DNA of 64,000 nt from Aquilaria yunnanensis. Lineage: Eukaryota > Streptophyta > Magnoliopsida > Malvales > Thymelaeaceae. Both the position numbers and the translations under genes were made by a program. Location of the stretch: the NCBI GenBank assembly GCA_039654915.1, contig CM077599.1, forward strand, positions 4,652,501 through 4,716,500, written 5' to 3'. The notes beneath the pieces are model-generated. The model searched no databases. It was not told the origin of the DNA and was given only the letters and a program-made list of their open reading frames with translations. This document shows, piece by piece, positions 33,399 through 44,810 of the stretch; within the stretch, counting starts at the first letter, position 1; each line of letters starts with the position of its first letter.

Positions 33399-35542
33399 GG
33401 GGAAAGGAAATTGTTTGTCTTCTAACTTTTTCAAATCTATCATATCAGTCCTATAATTCGTCGAGTTACCAAATAAGTCCTCTAATGTCAAAATTATTAG
33501 CTCTGTCCTACAACTTGTTTGGCTAATGGAAGTGTTGACTTGGCACTTAATGTCGTTTATTTCAGTGACTAAATTGACACTTTTCAAACCATAGTTACGT
33601 ACTTGAAAATTTTTTCAGACTTTGAGAACCATAAACTCTTAATCACACAAATCATAATTTTAGGTCTCATTTAGCAAATTGACAAATTTTAGGACTCATT
33701 TGATAACTTGAGTAATTTTAGGACTCACTTAAAAAGTTGAAGAAGTTATATATCTGTAAATGAAAAAAGAATTTGAAAATGTTATAGGATTGAAAATGAA
33801 CTATTAACTGACAACAAATTATAAATCAAGTAACAAGCAATTATAATTCAAACTAACAATATAATCCAAAAAATATATCACACCAAACTTTAGATTTGTT
33901 CTATCAAGTATATATTGTCTTGTTTTTATGTCTTAAATGGGCACCAAAACTTTGGATTTGTTAGAGTAAACTATGTAAACTCATATAGTGCATCCAAATT
34001 TGGTACTTTTTGTTGATTTCTCCATTAACTTGTGTGGAAAATGTTGATGTGACATTAAATAATACCCCCTCCGTCCCAAGTTCTTTGAAATAGTTGACTT
34101 TTGGCTCTAGTTTGACTTGAATTTATTTATATTATTGGTTGTTAGAAAAAAATTTAAAAAAATATATTTAGAAACTAGAGGTCTTTATTTATCATTTATA
34201 TAGAATTTTTTTTTATTTATATACTAAAAATTGAAAATAAAAAATCATAGATTAATTGCTAAAAAGTGAGTGTTTCAAAGAATATGGGACGGAGGGAGTA
34301 CTAAAATAAATTTAAAATAACAACAACCAATGTTTAGAATTTTGTACCCAAAGTCGTACCATTTTTTTAATAGTATGATATGATCTCAGGTACCAATATC
34401 ATATCAATAGTATGTTTTGAATGTACTGATTTATAATAAATTTTAAATATATATGAATATCACAAACATACCTACTAATTAATTATTATCCTACATTTTT
34501 TCTTTCTTTGTCATTGTCTTTGAACTTACAAAAATAAAAATAAAAAAATATTAAAGAGAAAGTGTGTGTGAGTGATTGCCTTGGAACTTACAGAAATAAA
34601 AAATAATGAATGTTAAAGAGACTCCTTCTTCATCCATTCCTCTCTCACACCCAGTTGAGAGCTTCTTTCATGTATTGTTTGACTTGGTCCAAATGTAACC
34701 TCACCTCTACATTTTACATTATTCATAAGAATTGTACACCTTTATCTTCTTCTTGCTCGAGATGGGAGGAGGTATGGCTAATGCTCATTTTTCCATTTCT
34801 TTGAATCTGCAAATCGGCATTTTTTTTATGGAGAAATGCATATTTGTACTCAGATTGCTAGAGTGACTGCCAAGTTGGCCAAATTGTCACTTTCTAGGAA
34901 TAGTAGACTGATACAAAGTGCCACAATGGTACATTCAAGATGTTGGTTTTAACGTTCCACAGTGGCAAAAATTGTAGGTTCGATAGTGGTAAGCCTTAGC
35001 AAGGTCAGCGATAGCAGATATTTTGGGTCTGATCACTGCAAGCTTTAGTGCGTTCAGTGGTTATAGAAATATGGCAGGAGCTAGGTAAGGAGAGATTTGC
35101 AATTGGGGTCAAATTTGAGAATGGCAACGAAGTTGCCTAAATCTGCGAAAGAAGATGTTAAAAATTGAGGGAAAGAAAAAGAGGAGAAGAAGAAGTATAT
35201 GACATAAGGACGGATGATTCTGTTGCTGGTGGCAATGGCAGGCAAAAGTTGGGAAGGGAACAACACTGCAGATGTAGGAGATGAGGAGAAGGGATGGGCA
35301 AAGAATGATGAAGTTACTCACATTTTAAAAAAAAAAAATTAAGCAAGTGACTTAGGTTTGAAAAGTGTCAATTTAGTCACTAAAATAAATGGCGTTAAGT
35401 ACCATATCTTAGCCAAACAAGTTATAGAACTAACAAAGCTAACGGTTTTAACATTAAATGACTTCTTTTGGCAACCCGACAAATTATGAGACTGATATGG
35501 TAAATTTGAAAAAGTTAGAAGACAAAAAATGTTCTTTCCCCA
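33399..35542. mobile_element. Non-autonomous DNA transposon inserted in the inverted-repeat element
   Basis: A perfect 8-bp repeat TTCTTTTA (33391-33398 and 35543-35550) flanks the 2144-bp element. The terminal inverted repeats are about 200 bp; they start GGGGAAAGGAAATTG and, inverted from the right, GGGGAAAGAACATTT, and both go on 'tgtcttctaactttttcaaat'. The 8-bp duplication favours hAT. No transposase is visible in the body; its short frames (34610-34804, 35081-35321) have no domains. Confidence 0.8.
34065..34298. mobile_element. Stowaway MITE nested in the 2.1-kb element
   Basis: The ends CCCCCTCCGTCCC and GGGACGGAGGGAG are close to the Stowaway consensus, with TA on each side. The length is 234 bp. 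It is the innermost of three nested insertions. Confidence 0.9.
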
Positions 35543-35550
35543 TTCTTTTA

Positions 35551-36050
35551 TTATTATCTATTTATTTTTTATGAGTACCTGTTAATTTTCTAGAGAAATG
35601 AATTCTTCTTTCATGTGTATTTGTTTGCTTTTTTGGAGAAACTATATGTTCTTTTACAAGTAACTGTTTGTTATTTTAGATTAACTAGTTATTTGTTCTT
35701 TTATTTGTTGAAAAATTTTAAACAAATATATGAATAAAGAATATAAAAACTTTTAAAAAAGAATAATATAAAAAATAAATAATGAAAATAAGACTAAGAA
35801 GAAAAGGTAGATAAATTACAAAAAATAAAAAATAAAAATGGAATTTTTTTTTTTAAAAAAAAAGAAGATTGAAAAGACAAAAAGATGGAAAAAAAATGAA
35901 AAGAAAAAAAGCAGAAAACGTGGAAGAAGAAAAAAAAAACTGGAAGGGTGGCGGGGAACAAAACAATCATAAGAAAAGAAACGAAATTTAAAAAAATAAA
36001 TAAGTGGGAGGGGGGCGATCTTTAGCTTGACAAGGAGACGCTGGCCATAA
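35551..36050 (-). mobile_element. Right arm of the inverted-repeat element
   Basis: This A-rich arm is homologous to 55.6-56.05 kb ('aataatataa', 'gactaagaagaaaa', 'tagataaatt') and is the reverse complement in type of the left arm at 32415. It ends in a short GC-richer stretch 'gcgatctttagcttgacaag' at 36016-36035, the likely decayed counterpart of the tRNA-like head. Confidence 0.5.
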
Positions 36051-36898
36051 AATTACACTAATTAATGCTCATCACCTTCGACCCTGCGACCCTAAGTGTC
36101 TTCCAATGTCACTACAACTATCAGACAAATCAATTTGAAGTAGACAAAACATATATAAATATTAAAGCCTGTCCCGGTGCATATGTGTGCCCGGCATACA
36201 AGTATGAGCAATTCATAAAATAAATAATAGTTTTTTTTATTTTTTCCAAGGAAAAAAAATAAAAGTGAAGGTATCAATAATTCTAATATGAATATTGATA
36301 TCATCGCCATTTTATTAAACTGTTTAAACAAAATAAAATAAAGCACGTTTTAGTAGCACATATAGTACCGTTACAAATACAGTAGTTTCTGTATTTCTGA
36401 TGTAATCTTTCTGTCATAGTCCTAAAAATGCCTTATTTTAAAAGGTTAAACCTATTCCTTTTCAGAAAGATTTTAGTATATAATTTATCGATTTTACTCT
36501 CATTTAAATTTTCATTACATCAAAATAAAAAATATTTTTTTATTTTTATTTAAACTCTCATTATATAAAACTAATAATAAAATATCTCTAGAGATAAAAA
36601 TGAATGAATAATGTAAGTTAAATACACGGGAATAATCGTTTCAGAAAGAACGCCACGCGGGGAGCAACACTTAAAAATAACTTAAAAGGTTACAAAACAG
36701 AATGTTCAAGCAATTATTACTAACGTGTTTTTGGTCAGTGCGCATTGATACTTGAATGAAACGAGCTAAGATGGCACACCAGCAAAAGCCGCAATTACAC
36801 GATATCGAAAAGGAAATTCCGTCCACTCTGGTTTTGGTGGCAATTTAGATGCAAGCCTAACCCTCTCTCACTTGCACAAGATAAATAAGTACATTATC
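36051..36898. other. AT-rich intergenic DNA
   Basis: No gene is supported; the minus-strand frame 36092-36346 is low-complexity. Confidence 0.4.
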
Positions 36899-36911
36899 TG
36901 TAGTTTGATAG

Positions 36912-37917
36912 GTAAATTGTATGATTAGACCCTAAGCTTTAATTATTATTTTAGTTTTAACTCCAACTTTTAATTTATACATTTTAACTTTCTAATCTCA
37001 TTTAAATATTTTATTTTAGACATTTATGTAACATAACCCATTAGTTTAGATAGAAAATGTCATGTCAGCATATAATTATAGGAAAAAATACTAACTTTAG
37101 CCCCTAAAAATATTTATCTTTAACAAAAAAAATACTTAAAACATTGAAATCTAACAAAAAAAAACTCTCCTCCCCATCTCAGCCAACCCTCTCCTCTGTT
37201 TGCCCCTCACCCAATTTGCTACTCACCCGCCGCCGCTTACCTGCCTCCTCTCACCCACCACTTGTAATCCGACTCACCTTTCCTCACCCCTATCCCAATT
37301 CGCCTTCAAATTGTTGACCCTCCCTTGCTTCTTCAACGCCTTCCTCTCTGGCCTCTCTTGTTGGCCTGGTGATTTTCCATCATGATTTCAACCATTGTTT
37401 CAACTGACACAATTTCCTGGTGCAATTCCCCCTAACCCGATTCGCCATTCACCCGTCACGTTTTTGGCCCAGTAGTCTTTCCATTGTGCGAAGCATGGAG
37501 GGGTGGTAGAGAAGAAGATAAGTTAGAGGATAAGAGGGAGGAGGGAGGAGGGAGGAGGGAGCCCGATTCGGTTGATTTATTAGAAGTCTAATTAGACCAA
37601 TAATAGCGGTGGAGGCTGGGGACAAAGGACGATGGTGGTCAAAGGGTGAAGGATGGTAGCAGGGAGTTTTTTTGTTTAATTTCAATGTTTTAAAGATTAT
37701 TTTTTAAAAGGAGAAATTTTTAGGGTGTTAAAGTTAACATTTTTATCTACAATTTTATGCTGATGTAGTATTTTCTTTTTGAATTAATGAATTATGTTAC
37801 TCAAAGATTCAAAATGAAACATTTAAATGAGATTAAAAAGTTGAAACGTGCAAGTTAGAAGTTGTGATTATATCTGAAACAATAGTTAAACATTAGAGTT
37901 TAATCGTGCAATTTATT
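36912..37917. mobile_element. Long-TIR Mutator-like element with GC-rich core (Pack-MULE-like)
   Basis: Terminal inverted repeats of about 260-270 bp lie at 36912-37170 and 37655-37917; for example 'aatctcatttaaat' is found in both arms in opposite orientation. The flanks TGTAGTTTGATAG and TGTAGCTTGATAG agree at 12 of 13 bases, containing the target duplication. The 490-bp core is rich in C and T (left part) and G and A (right part), with proline-rich frames, and contrasts sharply with the AT-rich arms. No transposase is present. Confidence 0.75.
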
Positions 37918-37999
37918 TGTAGCTTGATAGTTTTCAAGTTTAAATTTGAGAAACATGCAAGCAATGTTATTTTACAAATATCATTCTTTAAATATGCTT

Positions 38000-38024
38000 A
38001 CACACACACACACACACACACACA
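38000..38024. repeat. (CA)n microsatellite
   Basis: About twelve CA units in a row, interrupted at the right by a T. Confidence 0.9.
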
Positions 38025-38489
38025 TACACATATAAAAGAAAAATTCAATTAATAAATGTCATCTTAACGGTTTATTTTCAATTATTTCGTTTTTTGCCAT
38101 ATTGAAATAAAACTAGGATGAAAAACTCTAATTTGATTAATTCTAATGATTGTAACTCATTACGAGCCGTGTATTATATGTGAGCCTCATGTCGATCAAT
38201 ATTACTCATATAAGTCATGATAGTTTATAAATTATGACCTAGGCACGGTCTAAAAGAAATCGTTTTGCTGTTTGAGTTAAACAAGTTTAAAGGTAAGTTA
38301 ATTAATATTTTTGCTGAAGCATTCACTAGATGTATCTGTTAGATTTTCGCCATGAGACAGTTAAGATTGTTAATGGATGTTGACATTGTTTGCTCCTGCC
38401 TTGTCCTCCCGACCTTTCTTATATTTCGCCAGTTACTTCGCGACACTGATTAATTGTCATTGCTAATTTGTAACATTTGCATCCAAACT

Positions 38490-38890
38490 TATAATTGTTA
38501 TTACAAATAGGTACTCAACCTTTGTTTTGTTGCACACTGGTCCTAAATATTTACAGAGGGTTGTATATTAGTCCCTAACTCCAAAGGAAGACTAGGTTAG
38601 CACATAAACATAATTTAAACAAAGAAAAAGTGAAGCATTTAAATGATATTTTAACTGTAAAAAAATTATAGCATAGTTTGAATTTAATGAAAGGTGATTA
38701 CCAAAAAATTTAAATTTAAATTTAAAATTTTGATGTTTTATATATAGTTATGTCAAAATTAACAAATTTTGCAGGGTTTGGGAGACTAATATGTAACAGA
38801 TTTTAACGATTTGGAACTATGTAGAGAAAGGAAGTTAGGGACCCATTTCCAATGGCAATTATAGGTTTAGGACCAACCATGCATTTAATT
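38490..38890. mobile_element. MITE-like element with decayed terminal inverted repeats
   Basis: The left arm 'gcatccaaacttataattg' and the right arm, inverted 'ggtcctaaacctataattg', pair, as do 'aataggtactcaacct' and 'aatgggtccctaactt'. No clear target duplication is seen, so the edges are approximate. Confidence 0.5.
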
Positions 38891-39002
38891 ACTCTTACTT
38901 TAACGTAACTTATTAGTGTAATCCTTTTTGTGCTACTGGTACACATATGTGCCAGGACAAAAGTTAATTAGTACTTATATTAGTTAGTTTAAAAAAAAAA
39001 AA

Positions 39003-39560
39003 TCGCGTTTAGTGCAGTGGTTAGCATGCTACGGAAAAGTTAGTGGAGTTTTTTTTCTTATTTTTTATTTTCTGTTTTTCATCCTATTCCCGTTCTCCTT
39101 TCTATTTAACTTTAATTATCTGTTTTTTTCCTCAATTTTTTTCCTTGTCTTTTTGTTTATTTTTCTCTTATTTGTCAACCTTTTTCCTTATTTTTTTAAT
39201 TTTTTTTATTACCCTTGTTTAATTTTTTCAATTTTTTCTATATTTTTCTTCATATTTTTCTTTATTTTTCACTTTCACTTTTAGTTTTCTGTGGCTTTTA
39301 AAACTTAAAAGAATAGATTCATCGCATGAAAAGAATCTGCAACATTTCTTATTTATTTTGTTTGATTTCTTCTCCTTCTTCTGGTTTTTCTTGTTTTATG
39401 TTGTTTCTTGTGTAATTGCCAGTCAAATTTTCTTTTTTACATTTTTGTTTTCATACTTTGTTTGTACACATGTCGATTTCTTCTAATAACAAAATATTCA
39501 TAACATAAAAAGAACAGAAGCATAGATTAAAAAAATAAATGGAACTCATGAAACCCTTCC
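39003..39560 (+). mobile_element. Partial copy of the tRNA-headed T-rich element
   Basis: It starts with an A-box-like 'tgcagtggttagcatgct' and moves into about 240 bp of T-rich DNA like the arms at 32415 and 56105. It has no matching right arm nearby. Confidence 0.45.
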
Positions 39561-40387
39561 AGAATGGGGTATCCCTTATGTTACCTTCCTAATGAACGGT
39601 AATCACTGGGCTCAATTTTAATTTTTATATGACTTTACCAAATTGAAGAATTGATTCAGTTAAATTTTCCCCCTACTCACATGTTGCCGTATTTATTTGT
39701 ATCTTTTAATCTATTCAAAGAATTATTTATCATGCATATTCACTTTAATTTACCTTTATGAGACACCATGACCATATGTGTCCTTTCAATTAAAGTGTAT
39801 TTAACCTTTATTATATGAAAATAAATTTTAGTGTGGCTTTAAATTAAAGGGTTTGGGTCACTTTTATGAAATCAGCAGCTTTAGGGTTTATTATGAAAGT
39901 ATAAGGACCGAAATACACAAAGGAATGAGCAACAAATAATTTCAGCAATAATTTAGAACATAAATAACCAATAACAAAGATTAAGGCCTAACTCATCACA
40001 AAGATAAATCTTAGAGGACTCATACCGTCATTAAATCAAAAGTTAGGAAAACAATCCAAGTCGTCTTCTCCGATTCGTTCTCTGCAACTCTCAAGCCAAG
40101 AGCAAATTTTTTTTTTCTCTTTTAATGCACAACAACGGATTTCAACCCAAAATCAAAATCAATAGGTATATACAATGCATCGGCCTTAATTTTCTGTCAA
40201 TACCCAGTGACAAAAAACTCGGATGATCGTTCCAACAACCTTCACCCACAATGATTTGAGTCTAAGCATTACCGAAAATAGGCAGCAGCCACCACAATCC
40301 CAGTCACAGTACTTGATGTGACCATAAGATGCTGTCATTCTCCTCCAATGCCCTCTTAACAGGCCCCTTTTTTTTTTTAATCCTTAA

Positions 40388-40426
<39 letters not shown>

Positions 40427-40580
40427 TTGTTAACCAAACCAATAAAACAAAAGAAATTTAGAAACAATAACAAACAAGCATGCATCGGGTATAAAAAAAT
40501 AAAATCCAATTGCATGATTAGACAAACACAATCCAATTAAAAATGCATTCTATAATCATGTAACAAGCTCTGATAATCCA
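39561..40580. other. Intergenic DNA with a (CT)n microsatellite
   Basis: An uninterrupted (CT)16 run lies at 40391-40422. The right side (40440-40580) may be internal sequence of the LTR element that follows. No gene is supported. Confidence 0.5.
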
Positions 40581-41031
40581 TGTTAATTTTTTCAATCTAC
40601 CAATATCATACATGAGGGCATAGAACAAAAAAATTAAATTAGAATAAATAAAATATTTGATTTGATTTAGACTTTATCGATAAACGCAATAGAAACAAGA
40701 TCGATGAATGTATAAGTCTTCTCATTTTTCAATTGGTGGCTCTTCTAATTGATAGAAAACTTTTGTCCTAATGATGTGGCAAAGGGAGTAATCTAGCATT
40801 TCTATTTATATAAAAGTTCATAAGCCTATCCATTATTGGCTACATGAACTCTATTGGCTCACACTTAAATAATCTTACATATTTTATCATAATTAGTGTC
40901 ACTAGCCCATTTTTAGATCAATTACAATCTGAAATTTGTATATTTTATCTGATCAATTTCAATTCTTAATCCGGTAAAATAAAAAATATACAATTAATAT
41001 GGCCTACATAACATACAAGAAAATTCCAACA
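40581..41031 (-). mobile_element. LTR with adjacent primer-binding site (LTR retrotransposon remnant)
   Basis: On the minus strand the segment begins TGTTGGAATTTTC and ends ATTAACA, followed directly by TGGATTATCAGAGC, a near match to the initiator tRNA-Met primer-binding site. The 451 bp contain a TATATAAATAG box on the same strand. No second LTR or coding part was found. It lies downstream of the ERF gene, in the same orientation. Confidence 0.65.
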
Positions 41032-41709
41032 CAAAAAAGGTAAATCACCGGTGGAAAAAGAAGATCAGAGAAGGAAACTAGCATAATAATGCTCTGCTAT
41101 TGTCCGTTAAGAAAGGGCTCTGCTATTGGAAATCATAGGAAAAGGAGATCATTGAAGAAGATCATAGAAGAAAATTGCTGCCTCAGAGGGAAAAATCTGG
41201 ATCAGTGATTTGGAGAAACATGGAGAGTTTCGCATGGGAAGGAAAATGTAATTCCTGAAATTTGGATAAATTTGGTGTGTTTATAACGTGATGGTAGGAT
41301 TCTGATTTGATGGAATTCACAAATCAATGGAATGTTTTTCATTTTTTAAAGATCTAGTTGGATTATAGGACGATGGCTTGTATCATAAATCACGCCTAGA
41401 TAAGATAAGGACTACTAATGTCTGTAATGTGAGTTCATTTAAATACATTTTTGGTACAAAAAGAATTCTCCATCTGTATGCCTGAGGCTGAGGGGAATCT
41501 TTCAGACTTTGATTATGACGCTGACAGATACTAATAAAATTCCATTGATTTTTATATGTTGATTCTACAAAAGGGGAAGACAAAGTTAGCTCCCTCAAAA
41601 AAAAAAAAACAAAAACCCGAATCCTTAAAGGTTCGGGCCAGCACTCACTCTATCATCGAGCGATTCGGGACTTAAAATTGCCCAGAGCCTGGCTCGTTTC
41701 ATGGATCGA
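41032..41709. other. 3' flank of the ERF gene
   Basis: This should contain the ERF 3' untranslated region on its right side. The minus-strand frame 41383-41598 shows no domain. Confidence 0.4.
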
Positions 41710-42321
41710 TCAGAAGTTCCAGAGATACGAGTCCTGAGCCACAACCTCATCCAAATTCTCCTCCGCATAATCGAAAATCAGCGACGAGCCTCCCAGAAAA
41801 TCACCCGAATAATCATCGAACCCGGGTTGAAACCCATAGTCGAGCAGGAAATTACCCGAATCCGTTTGTAAAAGATCCGAAAATGACCCCCCCAGACCCA
41901 TCGTCGTTTCACCATCCAACTCCAATTGTACAGTAGTCCCGTCGGAAATTGAAGGCGAAGAATACTCAGTCTGAAAATCTGATGTCGACTGCTCCGTCGG
42001 TGCAGCGCCAGGATCCGAATTTGCAAATCGAGCAGCAGCCGCTTGAATCTGGGGTGGAGTCATGGAACTGCCGCCAGCAATCTCCGGCGGATTGTCGGGA
42101 AAATTGAACTTGGCGTTATTCCCGCGTAAGCAAAAAAGAGCTGCGTCGAACGCACGCGCCGCCTTCTCCGCCGAGTTGTAAGACCCCAACCAAATCCTCT
42201 CCCGGCTATTGGGCAGTCTGATTTCCGAGACCCACTTGCCCCACTTCCGCTTCCGGACGCCCTTGTAACGGCAGTCGCTTCTGGCGGCAGCGGCCTCTTC
42301 GCTTACGTGTTTCATGACCAT
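41710..42321 (-). CDS. AP2/ERF transcription factor, ERF017/018/019 type (DREB A-5)
   Basis: An intronless gene of 203 codons. One AP2 domain covers residues 18-76: 'RYKGVRKRKWGKWVSEIRLP', 'RIWLGSYNSAEKAARAFDAA' and 'LFCLRGNNAKFNFP'. It has the domain-position residues Val14 and Leu19 of ERF group II (DREB subgroup A-5). The RKRKWGKW and SRERIWLGSY wording is that of ERF017, ERF018 (ORA47) and ERF019. The part after the domain has 'TPPQIQAAAARFAN', also seen in that group, and then an acidic, Asp/Glu-rich C-terminus ending LWNF, likely the activation region. The family binds DRE/GCC-like DNA in the nucleus and responds to stress and jasmonate. The start is the first ATG; a second ATG two codons later could also serve. 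Which of the three paralogues it matches is not decided. Confidence 0.93.
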   Translation of the reverse strand: MVMKHVSEEAAAARSDCRYKGVRKRKWGKWVSEIRLPNSRERIWLGSYNSAEKAARAFDAALFCLRGNNAKFNFPDNPPEIAGGSSMTPPQIQAAAARFANSDPGAAPTEQSTSDFQTEYSSPSISDGTTVQLELDGETTMGLGGSFSDLLQTDSGNFLLDYGFQPGFDDYSGDFLGGSSLIFDYAEENLDEVVAQDSYLWNF

Positions 42322-42460
42322 TGTTATTTAAAAAATGTAAGATAAAAAGGAGCTGCGTCTGAATTTGTTCCGGCGAAATAGAAACTGGTTCTCGATTCCT
42401 TTTTGTTTGGAGGTATGTTGTTTGGTTTAGCTGCAGGGTAATGAAATTTGCGGCTCTGTA

Positions 42461-42468
42461 TTTATATA
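42461..42468 (-). promoter_or_regulatory. TATA box of the ERF gene
   Basis: The minus strand reads TATATAAA here, about 140 bp before the ATG. It implies a transcription start near 42435 and a leader of about 115 nt. Confidence 0.6.
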
Positions 42469-42618
42469 GAGAGTGGGAGGTGGGGAGAAGAGGGCGCTGC
42501 CACTGTGGTAGTGACAGTGTTGATGATGATGTGATAACCTTGAAGTCGAGACTAGGAGAGGTCAAACAAGAAGAGGCGCGTTCCTCTGGAAGCTCATCCC
42601 AAAAGAAGAGAGACCTTG

Positions 42619-42653
42619 GACACGTGGAGGTTGTACTGCTGAGACTTACGTGT
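42619..42653 (-). promoter_or_regulatory. G-box/ABRE-type elements upstream of the ERF gene
   Basis: A palindromic CACGTG (42621-42626, in 'gacacgtgga') and an ACGTGT (42648-42653) lie within 35 bp, about 150-190 bp upstream of the TATA box. Paired ACGT-core elements are known binding sites for bZIP (ABA response) and bHLH factors. This suggests but does not prove stress control. Confidence 0.45.
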
Positions 42654-42726
42654 GCTACGCGGTAGGGGTCTGCTGAAGATTTTAACAACGTGTCGCTTTT
42701 ATTCCTCGTGCCTGTTTGCATTTTTA

Positions 42727-44520
42727 GGGCCTTCTTTCTTTTTATCTTTTTAGATTGGAACCATTACAAAATGTCCTTTAGTTAAAATTATATTCATCCC
42801 CCCTTCTGTTTTAAAAACTCTTAAAAACCCCATTGAGTTGTCAACAAACCTACAAAGTCCATTTTCGAGTTTAAAATCGATATATTAGTAACACTTTAAG
42901 CCTCTAGCTTTTACTTACTGTTTAGGCCTAAATGCACAGTCAATCCATCAACTTTACAAACTCACACAGGTTAGTCTTTTAATTTTGGCTTACAATAATT
43001 TACTCCTCAAATTATTACAAACTATACGAGTTCATCCCTTGCTTGATGAAAAAAGCACACAGGTAACCATGTTCTATACAATCTAAGCATCTTTACCATC
43101 ATTACTCAACTGCAAACTTCTCATGGAAGCTCCAACCTCATCGAAGACTTTCTCCATAACTAATCTATAACTCAGCCCATCATGTAATCCTTAGGGACAT
43201 CAATGGATATTTACCCCAACGGATATCCTATTATATCCTACTCGATTGATAAGATTTTTTTTTTACAATTAAATGAATTTGAAACGGTTATGGATTTTAT
43301 TTTATTTTTGTACCTATTGTATGTGAATATGGTGCGAGTTTAGACCCACCCATCCCATATCCTACCTGCATATGTGTGTGTGTGCTAAGGGCAATATAAT
43401 AATTTACAAAATAATCTAATTGACTTTGATTCTTGCAATTGCAACTAAGTGTCAAAGATAAGATGTCTAGGGTGAAGCTCAACATAAGTTTTCCACTTTT
43501 TCTTCACAAAGTAGTACGCTTACTACTAAGTACTTGCTTATTTCACTAATTTAATTTGGATAAATTCTTTATGATTTATTTGTAACTAAGCCAATTTTTG
43601 GTTTTTATTATAGATATTGCTTTTATGCAATACTAATTTTAATGTTTTTATTATGGTACTCCGTTATAGAATTATTATTTTTTTATTATGTTAATATGTA
43701 ATGGATAGGTGAATTTTACCCTATCCTACCATTTAAAATGGATAAGATATAAATATTAAAATTGTAAAATTGATGAATAGTGGATATGATACAGATTCAT
43801 TATCCAATATGATGGATAGAATGTGAGTTTAGCATTATCCTACCTACATCTTACCTATTGTCTTCCTTCCCTCCCAATTTATGCAGAATCATTTTCTAGG
43901 GGCTCAAATTGTTCTTGTCCACCATGAATCTCCAACTCATACATTGCAAATTAAGCTCATTTTCTGCTTCCTCGAAATGGATGGTGATGTTCTCTAGGTA
44001 CTTTATTATTAGTGGATGAGGCAAGGTATGCGAGGTCATTGATTCATCGGAGAACCCAGAGGCAAACAAGGAAAACAGAACTAAAATCTTCAACAAAGCC
44101 TTGGACGATGCCTAATCATTTAGAATCATGGATAAATTTTTCTGGGTTATTGAAGTAAAAAATGGTTACGGGAAGAGACAAAACTATGGGCATAAATTAG
44201 GAGTTATAGAAAGGAATTTGATGAAGGAAATGCGTGGCGACATTCTTCTATGGCACCTATTTTGATGAATTGTCAGAACCTAAGTTACATAGTCATTTTA
44301 TTCTTAGTTGTCGCTTCCGCTCTTATTTTATAACATTTTTTCTTGATTTTTTTTTAAAAATGACATTTTCTTGTTCTCACACTCTGCTCTCACTTTCATA
44401 TGCTTTGTGTATCTTAGGGCATAACTAATGATGACCATACTGCGAGTCTATGATCACTTTCTATCAAGTCAGTTACTTCAGCTTTACACTTCCCTTTGTC
44501 CATTACTGCCAATAAGTTAT
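42727..44520. other. Intergenic DNA, no gene supported
   Basis: A 'ggatatcc'-rich patch spans about 43195-43860 and may be a decayed hAT-type MITE. The short frames at 43297-43485, 43896-44096 and 44234-44428 show no domains. Confidence 0.4.
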
Positions 44521-44810
44521 TCAATCAAATTGGGCATTCAATTAGGATATATGTGCACCAACTTGAGGGGACATGTTGGAGAAAATAATAGTAAAATATT
44601 CTGTTATCTTGTAATCATGAATTATGTAAATGCAATTATATTATCACATAATCATTCTTATATTGTTCCTATCTTTATTTGTCTATAAATATTAAATAGG
44701 CTAGCTCTTGTAACATATCAGTATAAGAGTTCATAAGGAATCAAGATGCCCTTCTTCCATAGATGTAGGCAATTATATTAAATCAAGTTAAACACTTGTT
44801 ACCAATCTAG
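44521..44810 (+). mobile_element. Copia remnant: C-terminal codons, polypurine tract and 3' LTR start
   Basis: The residues 'KLGI' and 'CTNLRG' match the end of copia RNase H (usual form KLGM...APT). The polypurine tract 'acttgaggggaca' follows directly, then an LTR start TGTTGGAGAA at 44574. The LTR contains 'tgtaacatatcagtataag'. Its right end was not fixed and the upstream pol is gone. Confidence 0.6.

Noticed and set aside
41778..42721. Overlapping frames at 41778-42026, 42206-42721 and 42441-42665
   Set aside because: They are out-of-frame or antisense shadows of the ERF gene and its GC-richer leader; no domain.
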